Position numbers and translations under genes: made by a program. Positions 1 through 6,241 of a DNA stretch of 20,462 nucleotides are shown piece by piece (positions within the stretch are counted from its first letter, which is position 1; every line of letters begins with the position of its first letter). The notes below the pieces were generated by a model that saw nothing but the letters and a program-made list of their open reading frames with translations, was not told the DNA's origin and did not search any database. The DNA comes from JBAJNL01 sp036881885 (GTDB lineage Bacteria; Pseudomonadota; Alphaproteobacteria; Holosporales; Hepatobacteraceae): NCBI GenBank assembly GCA_036881885.1, contig JBAJNL010000024.1, forward strand, positions 1 to 20,462, given 5' to 3'.

Positions 1-876
1 GGTGATGTGCTTTTTCACGTTGTTTCTCACTTAAACACGCTGATAGATTATCGCTATCAACAACACTTTAAGGCAAAAAAGGGCGAAAACGGCAAAGGTC
101 AAAACAAAACAGGACACAAGGGCGCCTCTCTTGTCCTTAAAGTGCCTCAAGGCACTCAAGTGTGGGATGAAGACAAAGAAACGCTGCTTCTTGACCTCAC
201 AGAAGATAGCAGTGAAGTTTCTTTTTTAAAAGGCGGGCAGGGCGGCCTTGGCAATGCGCACTTTAAATCATCCACCAACAGAGCACCGCGCTATGCGCAA
301 AAAGGCTTCAAAGGTGAAGAGTGCTGGGTTTGGTTAAGATTAAAACTGATTGCAGACGTGGGTTTGGTGGGCCTTCCCAACATTGGCAAATCAACACTTT
401 TAGCAAAGGTGACTAACGCAAAGCCAAAAATTGATGACTATCCTTTTACAACGCTTCACCCTAACTTGGGCTGCATTCGTTTTCATAACACATCGTTTGT
501 GATGGCCGACATCCCAGGCCTTATACAAGGCGCCCACAAGGGCAAGGGTCTCGGCCACCGTTTTCTTGGGCATATCGAGCGATGCAAAGTGCTTTTATAC
601 ATCATCAGCGCCGAGGTTGGAGACCCCGTAAAAGCCTATCAGCAGCTACATGAAGAGCTCAAAGCCTATCACCCCACACTTTTAGAAAAAAACAAACGCG
701 TTGCTTTCAGTCGCGCTGATCTGTGTGATGAAAAAACACTTGCTCAAAAAAAGAAAAAGCTTGAAAAGCACCTTAACCAAGAAGTTTTGGTTTTTTCATC
801 CTTTACAAACGCAGGAATTAACTCTCTTTTACAGTCGCTTGCAGAGCAACTAGCGCAAAACACCAAAAAGGTATAA
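1..876 (+). CDS. obgE: Obg-family ribosome-associated GTPase ObgE/CgtA, 5' end cut by window
   Basis: The reading frame is open from base 1, so the true start lies upstream; the visible part is about 290 residues. The glycine-rich Obg fold is entered in progress (LNTLIDYRYQQHFKAKKG, later GGQGGLGNAHF). The G domain follows: G1 GLPNIGKST near bases 370-396, the TT of switch I (YPFTTLHPNLG), and G3 DIPGLIQGAHKGKGLGH. Obg GTPases bind the large ribosomal subunit and act in 50S maturation and stress or cell-cycle signalling. The G4 motif, normally NKxD for guanine specificity, reads SRAD at 709-720. G5 is SSFTNAGI, a loose match to SAxxxxGI. The protein stops soon after the G domain, with no long C-terminal extension. 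A perfect TATAAT (872-877) overlaps its stop codon and may serve the next gene, although no good -35 accompanies it. Family assignment is firm; normal nucleotide specificity is uncertain. Confidence 0.95.
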   Translation, partial: GDVLFHVVSHLNTLIDYRYQQHFKAKKGENGKGQNKTGHKGASLVLKVPQGTQVWDEDKETLLLDLTEDSSEVSFLKGGQGGLGNAHFKSSTNRAPRYAQKGFKGEECWVWLRLKLIADVGLVGLPNIGKSTLLAKVTNAKPKIDDYPFTTLHPNLGCIRFHNTSFVMADIPGLIQGAHKGKGLGHRFLGHIERCKVLLYIISAEVGDPVKAYQQLHEELKAYHPTLLEKNKRVAFSRADLCDEKTLAQKKKKLEKHLNQEVLVFSSFTNAGINSLLQSLAEQLAQNTKKV

Positions 877-908
877 TCTTAGAAGACCGTCAAGGAAACA
901 AACAGCCA

Positions 909-1463
909 ATGGAACATCTTGTCTCAGAATGGGGTTATCTTGTTGTTTTTCTAGGCTCTCTTATCGAGGGTGAGTCTATCATTCTGCCGGCAGGCTATTA
1001 CGCTGCACAGGGTGTTTTAGAGCTTAAAAAAATCATTCTTATCGCCTTTGTTGGAACACTCATTGCAGACCAAAGCCTTTATATGGTGGGTCAGCTTTGG
1101 GGACAAAAAATTCTTTCTTATTTTCCGCGCCTTAAAGCCCCGTCGCAAAAAGTTTTTTCTTTTCTGCACGAGTATGGGTCTTTTTATATCCTTACGTTCC
1201 GCTTTATTTATGGTGTACGCATTATTAGCCCTGTGATCATAGGAACGGCCGGCATTCCCTTTATGCGTTTTGCTATTTTAAACCTTGTGGCGGCTGCGAT
1301 CTGGTCTGTGGTCAGCTGCGGCGCGGGTTACCTTTTTGGCGGTTTTCTGCTACACTATCTTTCGCCCTTGCAGCGCTTTTTGTTACTGGGATCGCTTGGT
1401 GCGGCGGCCCTTTGTTGGCTTTTATGGAAGGGCTATCTGTTTTGTAAAAAAGAGATTCTATGA
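909..1463 (+). CDS. DedA/SNARE-associated (VTT-domain) membrane protein
   Basis: This 184-residue polytopic inner-membrane protein matches the DedA family. It has an early GSLIEGESIILPAG segment (acidic residue in the first re-entrant helix) and the conserved basic motif in FRFIYGVRIISPVIIGTAGIPFMRF, followed by NLVAAAIW. About four to five hydrophobic helices are visible, ending in LLLGSLGAAALCWLLW and a basic tail. DedA proteins are undecaprenyl-phosphate or phospholipid flippases or transporters; which substrate applies here cannot be read from sequence. The start is the ATG 32 bases after obgE, with a purine-rich AAGGAA (891-896) rather far upstream. Its stop overlaps the next start as ATGA, so the Fe-S carrier gene is probably translationally coupled to it. 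Confidence 0.88.
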   Translation: MEHLVSEWGYLVVFLGSLIEGESIILPAGYYAAQGVLELKKIILIAFVGTLIADQSLYMVGQLWGQKILSYFPRLKAPSQKVFSFLHEYGSFYILTFRFIYGVRIISPVIIGTAGIPFMRFAILNLVAAAIWSVVSCGAGYLFGGFLLHYLSPLQRFLLLGSLGAAALCWLLWKGYLFCKKEIL

Positions 1464-1780
1464 CGCTTTCTATCACGGATAAGGCTTACACAAAGCTAGA
1501 AAAACTGCTCAAAAAGGGCCAGTTTTTTAGAATTCACGTCGACACTGGCGGATGTTTTGGCTTTCAATACGTTTTTTCTGTCGACAACAAAACCACAAAA
1601 GAAGACGCCTTTGTCACAAAAGAGGGGGTTAATGTTTTGATAGATAAGCACTCGCTTCCTTTTTTAGAAGGCGCACAGCTAGATTATCAAGAAGAGATGA
1701 TTGGCAGTCATTTTGTGGTCAAGAATCCTCTTGCCAAGCAGTCGTGCGGCTGTAAGAACTCTTTTTCTTTTGATCTTTAA
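1460..1780 (+). CDS. A-type iron-sulfur cluster carrier (IscA/ErpA/SufA family)
   Basis: This 106-residue HesB-like protein has the three family cysteines: Cys32 in GGCFGFQY, and Cys96 and Cys98 in SCGCKNSF at the C terminus. These ligate a [2Fe-2S]/[4Fe-4S] cluster that is passed to apo-proteins. The usual family motif is GGCSGFQY or GGCSGMxY; here the Ser after Cys32 is Phe. The N-terminal ITDKAYTKLEKLL helix and the EGVNVLIDKHSLPFL strand-helix fit the fold. Whether it is the IscA, ErpA or SufA paralogue cannot be decided; the position outside any isc/suf cluster and the FQY element lean towards ErpA. It overlaps dedA by ATGA and ends in a convergent 3-base stop-codon overlap with hemJ (TAA at 1778-1780 against the hemJ stop at 1777-1779). 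Confidence 0.88.
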   Translation: MTLSITDKAYTKLEKLLKKGQFFRIHVDTGGCFGFQYVFSVDNKTTKEDAFVTKEGVNVLIDKHSLPFLEGAQLDYQEEMIGSHFVVKNPLAKQSCGCKNSFSFDL

Positions 1781-2217
1781 AAAGGCTTCATCACAGCCAA
1801 GAAAACAATGCCTATGGCAATCAAGAAGGGCACTTCGTTGATGGCCCTAAAAAAAACAGAAGAATGCTTGTTTTGTTTGTGTTGAAAGTTTTTCCAGCAG
1901 CGATAAAAAAAGACCTGCAAGCAAAAAAGCAGAAACACCAAAGAAAGCTTGCAATAGGGCGTTTTGGTTGACCAATTAACAGCACAGGGCATGTGCAAAA
2001 GCAAGGTTCCTGTTAAAAGGCTTGAACAAAAAGCTGGCACAATAATCATTTTGATCAAACGTTCTTCCATGGTTAAAAAAACGCGATACATACCTTTGTC
2101 TTTTTCGTTTTCTTTGTGATAAACAAAAAGACGCGGCAAATACAAAAGGCCTGCCATCCATGCAATCACACTTAAAATATGAAGCGCTTTGATGGGAAGA
2201 TAATAGGCCTCAAGCAC
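1777..2217 (-). CDS. hemJ: HemJ-type protoporphyrinogen IX oxidase (UPF0093 membrane protein)
   Basis: Four predicted transmembrane helices and the HemJ signatures LPIKALHILSVIAWMAGLLY, LPRLFVYH, MEERLIKMI and a CKLSLVFLLF helix identify it. HemJ oxidises protoporphyrinogen IX to protoporphyrin IX in the inner membrane. The His of KALHI (His13) and the conserved Lys/Arg residues of the family are present. I place the start at the GTG at 2217-2215, not at the longer upstream ATG (2346). This gives 146 residues, matching family length, puts the LPIKALHI block near the N terminus, and is preceded by a well-spaced GGGAG about 7 bases upstream. The upstream 43 codons would simply re-read the hemH 3' end in another frame. 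It then overlaps hemH by 8 bases (GTGCTTGA), implying coupled translation with the ferrochelatase that uses its product. Confidence 0.92.
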   Translation of the reverse strand: MLEAYYLPIKALHILSVIAWMAGLLYLPRLFVYHKENEKDKGMYRVFLTMEERLIKMIIVPAFCSSLLTGTLLLHMPCAVNWSTKTPYCKLSLVFLLFCLQVFFYRCWKNFQHKQNKHSSVFFRAINEVPFLIAIGIVFLAVMKPF

Positions 2218-3211
2218 AAGCTTTCTCCCGGTGGCACATCCAGCACTGGGTTTTTGAGTCAGGGCAAGCTTTTGGCCTGGCTTTCTCTTCAAACAACTGC
2301 TTGAGTCCTTTGATGTAAGAAGGGTGACACGACACCGTCGGAACACGCTTGTAGGGAACGCCTAAAGCATCTGCCATTTCTTTGTAATCGATATCAAGCT
2401 CGCCCAGTGTTTCCGAATGCTCTGAGGTAAAAGCCACAGGCAATACAACAACAGCTTTTTTATCTAAGGCGGCCCGCTTTATTTCGTCTTCAAGGTAGGG
2501 CTGTGTCCACGTAAGGGGTCCCACACGGCTTTGATAGCAAATAACAGCTTCAATGCCCTTATACTTTGGCTTTAAGCGTGACAAGACGCCTTCTGTCGTC
2601 TGCAGAATATGCTCGGTGTAGGGATCTCCTTTTTTCACAAACTTCATGGGAATGCCGTGTGCCGAAAAAAGAATTCTAACGTTTTCAATGGGTTGAAAAT
2701 CTTGCAAAGATTGATGCAACAGATCAGCATAGGCCTCTAAAAAGCCTGGTTGTTGGGGGTAGCAGCAAATTCTTTGCACGTCTGCTTTTAACTTGTGCGC
2801 GTTTTTGTCCCACTCTTTAAAACAAGAAAGCGTTGTTGTCATCGAAAATTGCGGATAAAGGGGCAGCAACACCACTTTGTCAGGGTTATAAGCCTTTACG
2901 CTCTCAATCGCTTCTTCAAAAGACGGATGTCCATAGCGCATAGCCAAAAAAACTTTTTTATTCAAAAGGTTTTCAAGACAGACAGCTTGCTTTTGCGTGT
3001 TCTCTAAGAAAGGGGATTTACCACCAAGGCGTCGGTAGTTTTCTATAGCGCGCTTTGTGCTTTTTTTTGCAATCAAAGCGGCTAAAGGCTTTCTTATCAA
3101 TGCGGGGTAGGTTAAAACGCAAGGGTCTGAAAAAAGCTGCTTTAAAAAGCTTGGCACCTCTAAAAGTGATTGCGGGCCACCAAACCCAAGCAGCACAATG
3201 GCTTCTTTCAT
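2210..3211 (-). CDS. hemH: Ferrochelatase with cysteine-rich C-terminal tail
   Basis: This 333-residue protein inserts Fe2+ into protoporphyrin IX to make protoheme, the last step of heme synthesis. The N-terminal VLLGFGGPQ opening, YPQFSMTT (around residues 119-126), the catalytic SAHGIP with His185, and FTSEHSETLGELDIDY with Glu264/Glu268 are all intact. The C terminus carries four cysteines at 316, 323, 326 and 332 (C-x6-C-x2-C-x5-C). Some alphaproteobacterial, actinobacterial and animal ferrochelatases hold a [2Fe-2S] cluster through C-terminal cysteines, so this tail is a plausible cluster site; that is inference. It starts 2 bases after the hemE stop and overlaps hemJ by 8 bases, so the three genes form one operon. 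The ATG start is preceded by a purine run (AGAGATTAGGA). Confidence 0.96.
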   Translation of the reverse strand: MKEAIVLLGFGGPQSLLEVPSFLKQLFSDPCVLTYPALIRKPLAALIAKKSTKRAIENYRRLGGKSPFLENTQKQAVCLENLLNKKVFLAMRYGHPSFEEAIESVKAYNPDKVVLLPLYPQFSMTTTLSCFKEWDKNAHKLKADVQRICCYPQQPGFLEAYADLLHQSLQDFQPIENVRILFSAHGIPMKFVKKGDPYTEHILQTTEGVLSRLKPKYKGIEAVICYQSRVGPLTWTQPYLEDEIKRAALDKKAVVVLPVAFTSEHSETLGELDIDYKEMADALGVPYKRVPTVSCHPSYIKGLKQLFEEKARPKACPDSKTQCWMCHREKACA

Positions 3212-3213
3212 TC

Positions 3214-4209
3214 CTAATCTCTTAAAAACTTCATCAGTTGCTCTACATGTTCTAAAGGCGTTTCTTTTAAAATTCCGTGACCTAAATTAAAAACAAAAGG
3301 TCTGCCTTTTAAGGCCTTTTTGATAGAACAGACGCTTTGTTCCATAAAAGCACCGCCGTTTAGTAAAATGTGAGGGTCCAGATTACCCTGAATCACGCAC
3401 TCTATGTCGTCTAAAAGCTCTAAAGGATAGCTTGAATCCAACGAAACAGCCGTGGTCCGCGAATGGGAGGCATAGTAAGGCACAAACCCCCCCACGCCTT
3501 TTAAATACGTGATAACAGGAAAGTCTGGATAGTCTTTTCGAACTGCATGTATCATCGTTTGCAGGGGCTTTAAGAGCCACTCTTTTTGTTTGTGCCACGG
3601 AACAAGCGCTCCCCAGGTCTCAAACAACTGTACAGCGTTAACGCCTGCTTTTATTTGGTCAAGCAGGTAGTACGTTGTTGCCTCTGTGAGGTCGTCTAAA
3701 AGCTTTTCAAACGCTTTTGTTTGTGTATAAGCAAAAGAAAGCGCCTCATCGAACCCTTTTTTACTTGTGCCCTGAAGCATGTAAAGCGCAACGGTAAAAG
3801 GTCCGCCTGCAAAGCCAATAAGGGCTTTATCTTTTGCAAGCTCTTTTCTTGTTTCTTGAACCGTTTGTGCGATGGGTGCAAGCTTGTGGCTTATTTCTTT
3901 AGCATGAACGCGAATGTCTTCAACATCGATGGGTGAAAGCTCAAGGCCTTGCTCAAACGAAACCTGCTGCCCCAAGGCTAAAGGAATAACCAAAATGTCA
4001 GAAAACAAAATAGCCGCATCAAAGTCAAACCTTTTGATAGGTTGAAGTGTAATTTCTGTGGCTATCTTTGGTGAGAACACAAGATCTAAAAAGCTTTTGC
4101 TCTCTTCCCGAAGCTTGCGGTATTCGGGAAGATAACGTCCTGCTTGACGCATAAGCCAAACGGGAACTTCTTTTTCCTTTTTCTTTGCAAGAACACTTAA
4201 TAATAACAT
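3214..4209 (-). CDS. hemE: Uroporphyrinogen III decarboxylase
   Basis: This 331-residue cytosolic enzyme converts uroporphyrinogen III to coproporphyrinogen III by four decarboxylations. The signature VWLMRQAGRYLPEYR near residues 17-31 supplies the substrate-binding arginines (Arg21, Arg25). The catalytic Asp is in ILFSDILVIP (Asp71), and the C-terminal FNLGHGILKETP motif is intact. The length is slightly short of the usual ~345-350. It is the first gene of hemE-hemH-hemJ. The start at 4209 opens into a 250-base divergent gap that contains DnaA boxes. In Caulobacter crescentus and Rickettsia prowazekii the replication origin lies directly upstream of hemE, which guides the reading of that gap. 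A TATACA in the minus orientation, inside the near-perfect DnaA box at 4248-4256, could be a hemE -10, but the matching -35 is poor. Confidence 0.97.
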   Translation of the reverse strand: MLLLSVLAKKKEKEVPVWLMRQAGRYLPEYRKLREESKSFLDLVFSPKIATEITLQPIKRFDFDAAILFSDILVIPLALGQQVSFEQGLELSPIDVEDIRVHAKEISHKLAPIAQTVQETRKELAKDKALIGFAGGPFTVALYMLQGTSKKGFDEALSFAYTQTKAFEKLLDDLTEATTYYLLDQIKAGVNAVQLFETWGALVPWHKQKEWLLKPLQTMIHAVRKDYPDFPVITYLKGVGGFVPYYASHSRTTAVSLDSSYPLELLDDIECVIQGNLDPHILLNGGAFMEQSVCSIKKALKGRPFVFNLGHGILKETPLEHVEQLMKFLRD

Positions 4210-4247
4210 TTAAACTCGATTGATGTTTTTGTTGGTCTTCTGTTTTC

Positions 4248-4256
4248 TGTGTATAG
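4248..4256 (-). promoter_or_regulatory. Near-consensus DnaA box
   Basis: TGTGTATAG on the plus strand, CTATACACA on the minus, one base off the TTATNCACA consensus. It has the same orientation as the two perfect boxes and lies in the hemE upstream region, where it may overlap the hemE promoter. Confidence 0.45.
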
Positions 4257-4290
4257 GCTGCTCATCTTAGTGAAAATTACTTAAAAAAAC

Positions 4291-4310
4291 AAAGCAAAAG
4301 AAAGCAAAAG
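4291..4310 (+). repeat. Perfect tandem 10-bp repeat in the putative origin
   Basis: AAAGCAAAAG occurs twice in direct succession. It forms an A-rich purine tract ending 5 bases before the first perfect DnaA box. Short A/T-rich repeats next to DnaA boxes are typical of DNA unwinding elements; that role is inferred here. Confidence 0.7.
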
Positions 4311-4315
4311 GACCC

Positions 4316-4324
4316 TGTGGATAA
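4316..4324 (-). promoter_or_regulatory. Perfect DnaA box (R1-type)
   Basis: TGTGGATAA on the plus strand is the exact complement of TTATCCACA, the high-affinity DnaA box. It is flanked by CC-C on the left, extending the match to CTGTGGATAA, which is shared with the box at 4388. Confidence 0.8.
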
Positions 4325-4387
4325 ATATGTCTTAAGCGTGTGAAAAAGGGCCAGCTCTCTTTTTTTTTCGCAAAGCAACGTGTGTTC

Positions 4388-4396
4388 TGTGGATAA
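4388..4396 (-). promoter_or_regulatory. Perfect DnaA box (R1-type)
   Basis: Second exact TTATCCACA on the minus strand, again within CTGTGGATAA, same orientation and 72 bases from the first. No other perfect copy was noticed elsewhere in the window, so the clustering is unlikely to be chance. Confidence 0.8.
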
Positions 4397-4440
4397 CTTC
4401 TCCTGTTTTTCTTTGTTTTAAGATAGAGTAAGCTTTTTAA

Positions 4441-4464
4441 AAAGGGATGCCCTTTCAAGGATGA
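4441..4464 (+). promoter_or_regulatory. Small hairpin and five-codon leader ORF abutting the potI start
   Basis: AAAGGG-ATG-CCCTTT (4441-4455) forms a perfect 6-bp stem with a 3-base loop, ending 5 bases before the potI ATG. The loop ATG also opens a mini-frame (M-P-F-Q-G-stop) whose TGA overlaps the potI start as ATGA. Either could affect potI translation. Both are read directly from sequence; function is unproven. Confidence 0.3.
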
Positions 4465-5285
4465 AAAAAAACAAGATTTTTCTGTGGCGTTCATCAAGTT
4501 CTCTTTTGGTTCTTGGATTTGTTTATGCCTTTTTGTACATTCCCATTGGCTTTGTTGTGCTGTTTTCGTTTAACAAAACAAGCTCGTTGGGTGTTTGGGA
4601 AGGGGCATCTTTTCTTTGGTACAAAAAGCTTTTTTCTAACCAAATGCTTTTGCGTGCTTTTCTTAACTCGTTAAAGGTGGCTTTTTGTGCGGCAAGCCTT
4701 TCTGTTTGCATTGGAACACTGTGTGCCCTTTTGTTCACGCGTTTTAGATCTTTTCGCTGGAGTTCTTTTTTTGAGATTCTCTCTGTTTCGCCCTTGGTCA
4801 TTCCTGAGGTTGTCATTGGTCTTTCGTTTTTGTTCTTTTTCATTATTTCTGAACACACAACAGGCTTTCCTCGAGGTCGTGGCCTTTTAACCATCACCAT
4901 TGCGCATACAACGGTTGCCATTGCCTATGTCAGCCTTATTGTGCGCGCGCGTCTTTTAGAAATAGATTCTTTTTTAGAAGAAGCTGCCCTTGATCTTGGT
5001 GCCAAACCCAAACAAGTTTTCTTCTCTATTACACTGCCTCTCATTAGGCCTGCGCTCTTTGCCTCGTGGATTTTGGCCTTTACGCTGTCAATGGATGACC
5101 TGGTTATTGCAAGCTTCGCCTCAGGACCTTCCTCATTAACACTGCCTGTGGTCGTTTTTTCAACACTTAAAACAGGCATGACGCCCGAGATTAACGCGCT
5201 TTCAACGTTGATTGTGTTTTTGGTCTTTTCGCTGGGTCCTATGATAAGTATATGGGTTTATAAAGCCTTTAAGAAAAGGACTTGA
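4461..5285 (+). CDS. potI: Spermidine/putrescine-type ABC transporter permease (PotI/PotC family)
   Basis: This 274-residue inner-membrane permease has six hydrophobic segments. The cytoplasmic EAA loop is clear at EEAALDLGAKPKQVFFSITL (residues about 173-192), the contact site for the ATPase subunit. The opening VLGFVYAFLYIPIGFVVLFSFN and the ending SMDDLVIASFASGPSSLTLPVVVFS are typical of PotC/PotI polyamine permeases. It would form half of the membrane channel importing putrescine or spermidine. No binding protein, ATPase or second permease lies in the window, so its partners must be encoded elsewhere or missing. The start is the ATG at 4461 with an adjoining AAGG; a small hairpin and mini-ORF precede it. 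It is the first rightward gene from the putative origin. Substrate choice (putrescine or spermidine) is not determined. Confidence 0.88.
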   Translation: MKKNKIFLWRSSSSLLVLGFVYAFLYIPIGFVVLFSFNKTSSLGVWEGASFLWYKKLFSNQMLLRAFLNSLKVAFCAASLSVCIGTLCALLFTRFRSFRWSSFFEILSVSPLVIPEVVIGLSFLFFFIISEHTTGFPRGRGLLTITIAHTTVAIAYVSLIVRARLLEIDSFLEEAALDLGAKPKQVFFSITLPLIRPALFASWILAFTLSMDDLVIASFASGPSSLTLPVVVFSTLKTGMTPEINALSTLIVFLVFSLGPMISIWVYKAFKKRT

Positions 5286-5346
5286 TATTTTAAAGAAAAT
5301 GCTTCTTTTTTGAGGAAGTATCGTTTTTTAAAGAAACTCGACTTTC

Positions 5347-6147
5347 ATGGCTTTTGAGCAAAACGCATCGCCCCTTATGGTGGTTTTTGGAAATGAAAAA
5401 GGTGGGACCGGAAAATCCACACTGGCAATGCATACCATTGTCTCTTTTTTGTATGAAGGGCTTTCGGTGGCTAGCATCGATGTGGATGGTCGCCAAGGAA
5501 CGCTTTCACGCTATATAGAAAACAGAGCTTCTTACTTAAAGCTAAAGAACAAAGCATGCCCATTGCCCCAACATAAACGCTTGTTCAAAGAAACAACGCC
5601 TGAAGAGTTGCAAAAAACAATTGACGCGTTTTCTGACTTTGACGTGATTGTGATCGATACACCCGGTAATGACACCGATCTTTCACGAAAAGCGCATGCT
5701 TTGGCTGATTTTTTGATAACACCCATCAACGACAGCTTTATTGATCTTGATCTCTTAGTACGTTTAGAAGAAAAAAAAGACAGGCCCACACTATCTCCAA
5801 GCACTTATGCCGAAATGGTTTGGGAGCAAAGGAAGAACAAAGCTCTTCATTCGTCCAAACCCTTAGAGTGGATTGTGGTAAGAAACAGGCTAGGTCATCT
5901 TTTTACCAAAAACAAAGAACAAATAGACGCTGTGCTGCAACAGCTTTCAAAGCGCATCGGGTTTAAACTTGCTTCAGGTTTTGGCGAGCGTGTTATTTTT
6001 CGAGAACTCTTTTTAAATGGCTTAACGCTTCTTGATTATGCCTCTTTAAACAAGCCTTTAACGCTATCGCACACAGCGGCAAGGCAAGAGTTGCGCGCTT
6101 TGATGTCGCTAATGCCGCTTCCTCAAGGCAAACGCCTGGCCTCGTAA
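5347..6147 (+). CDS. mipZ: MipZ, ParA-family ATPase positioning the division septum
   Basis: This 266-residue ParA/MinD-type ATPase has a deviant Walker A NEKGGTGKST (residues 16-25, Lys18 and Lys23). The next strand reads SIDVDGRQGTLSRYIENR, the MipZ-typical replacement of the usual ParA sequence by a D-x-RQ-x-x-x-RYxENR block. Walker B/switch II is VIVIDTPGND, and a long central insertion follows. In Caulobacter, MipZ binds ParB at the origin region and inhibits FtsZ polymerisation near the poles, so division occurs mid-cell. Its place 0.9 kb from the candidate oriC is consistent with that biology, although parA/parB are not in the window. It lies 61 bases after potI. An alternative inner start at Met11 would remove only a short poorly conserved leader; I keep the first ATG. 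Identification rests on the Walker A' region and is firm. Confidence 0.9.
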   Translation: MAFEQNASPLMVVFGNEKGGTGKSTLAMHTIVSFLYEGLSVASIDVDGRQGTLSRYIENRASYLKLKNKACPLPQHKRLFKETTPEELQKTIDAFSDFDVIVIDTPGNDTDLSRKAHALADFLITPINDSFIDLDLLVRLEEKKDRPTLSPSTYAEMVWEQRKNKALHSSKPLEWIVVRNRLGHLFTKNKEQIDAVLQQLSKRIGFKLASGFGERVIFRELFLNGLTLLDYASLNKPLTLSHTAARQELRALMSLMPLPQGKRLAS

Positions 6148-6170
6148 TGCTCTTTTCACAAAAAAAGACA

Positions 6171-6200
6171 AAGTAACCTTAAAGACTATTGACGTTACTT
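6171..6200. repeat. Inverted repeat upstream of valS
   Basis: AAGTAAC (6171-6177) and GTTACTT (6194-6200) are perfect complements around a 16-base spacer, with no following T-run, so this is not a clear terminator. The right arm overlaps the proposed valS -35/spacer, so it could be an operator or the base of an mRNA structure. Confidence 0.35.
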
Positions 6201-6216
6201 GGCTCTGACTTTTACT
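6189..6216 (+). promoter_or_regulatory. Possible valS promoter
   Basis: TTGACG (6189-6194), a 16-base spacer and TTTACT (6211-6216) lie 26 bases before the valS ATG. The -35 is good and the -10 moderate. A CTCTGAC direct repeat (6203-6209 and 6215-6221) brackets the -10. Confidence 0.35.
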
Positions 6217-6241
6217 CTGACCAAAAGAATTTGATTTTACC

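Larger units (their letters stand above)
4210..4460. other. oriC: Candidate chromosomal replication origin (oriC) between hemE and potI
   Basis: This 251-base A/T-rich non-coding gap separates leftward hemE from rightward potI. It contains two perfect DnaA boxes (TGTGGATAA, i.e. TTATCCACA on the minus strand) in the same orientation, 72 bases apart. It also has a third copy with one mismatch (TGTGTATAG). Between the first and second boxes lies a very A-rich stretch (about 4271-4310) with a 10-bp tandem repeat, a possible unwinding element. Origins beside hemE are established for several Alphaproteobacteria. mipZ is 0.9 kb away, and the rRNA operon to the right points away from the gap, as expected for leading-strand genes. 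I could not compute GC skew for the genome, so this stays a strong candidate rather than a proven origin. Confidence 0.72.

Noticed and set aside
2218..2346. 43-codon N-terminal extension of hemJ
   Set aside because: It re-reads the hemH 3' coding region in another frame and lacks HemJ similarity; the GTG at 2217 has a good ribosome-binding site and gives normal length.
4418..4432. TTAA-N7-TAAG resembling a CtrA site near the origin
   Set aside because: The second half-site has two mismatches to TTAA; too weak to claim CtrA control.
4267..4497. 76-codon minus-strand frame across the hemE-potI gap
   Set aside because: It overlaps the potI 5' end and the DnaA boxes, has no recognisable domain, and its composition reflects A/T-rich spacer; the gap reads better as a replication origin.
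4523..4921. 132-codon minus-strand frame inside potI
   Set aside because: Lies wholly antisense to a well-conserved permease; low-complexity basic product, no start signals.
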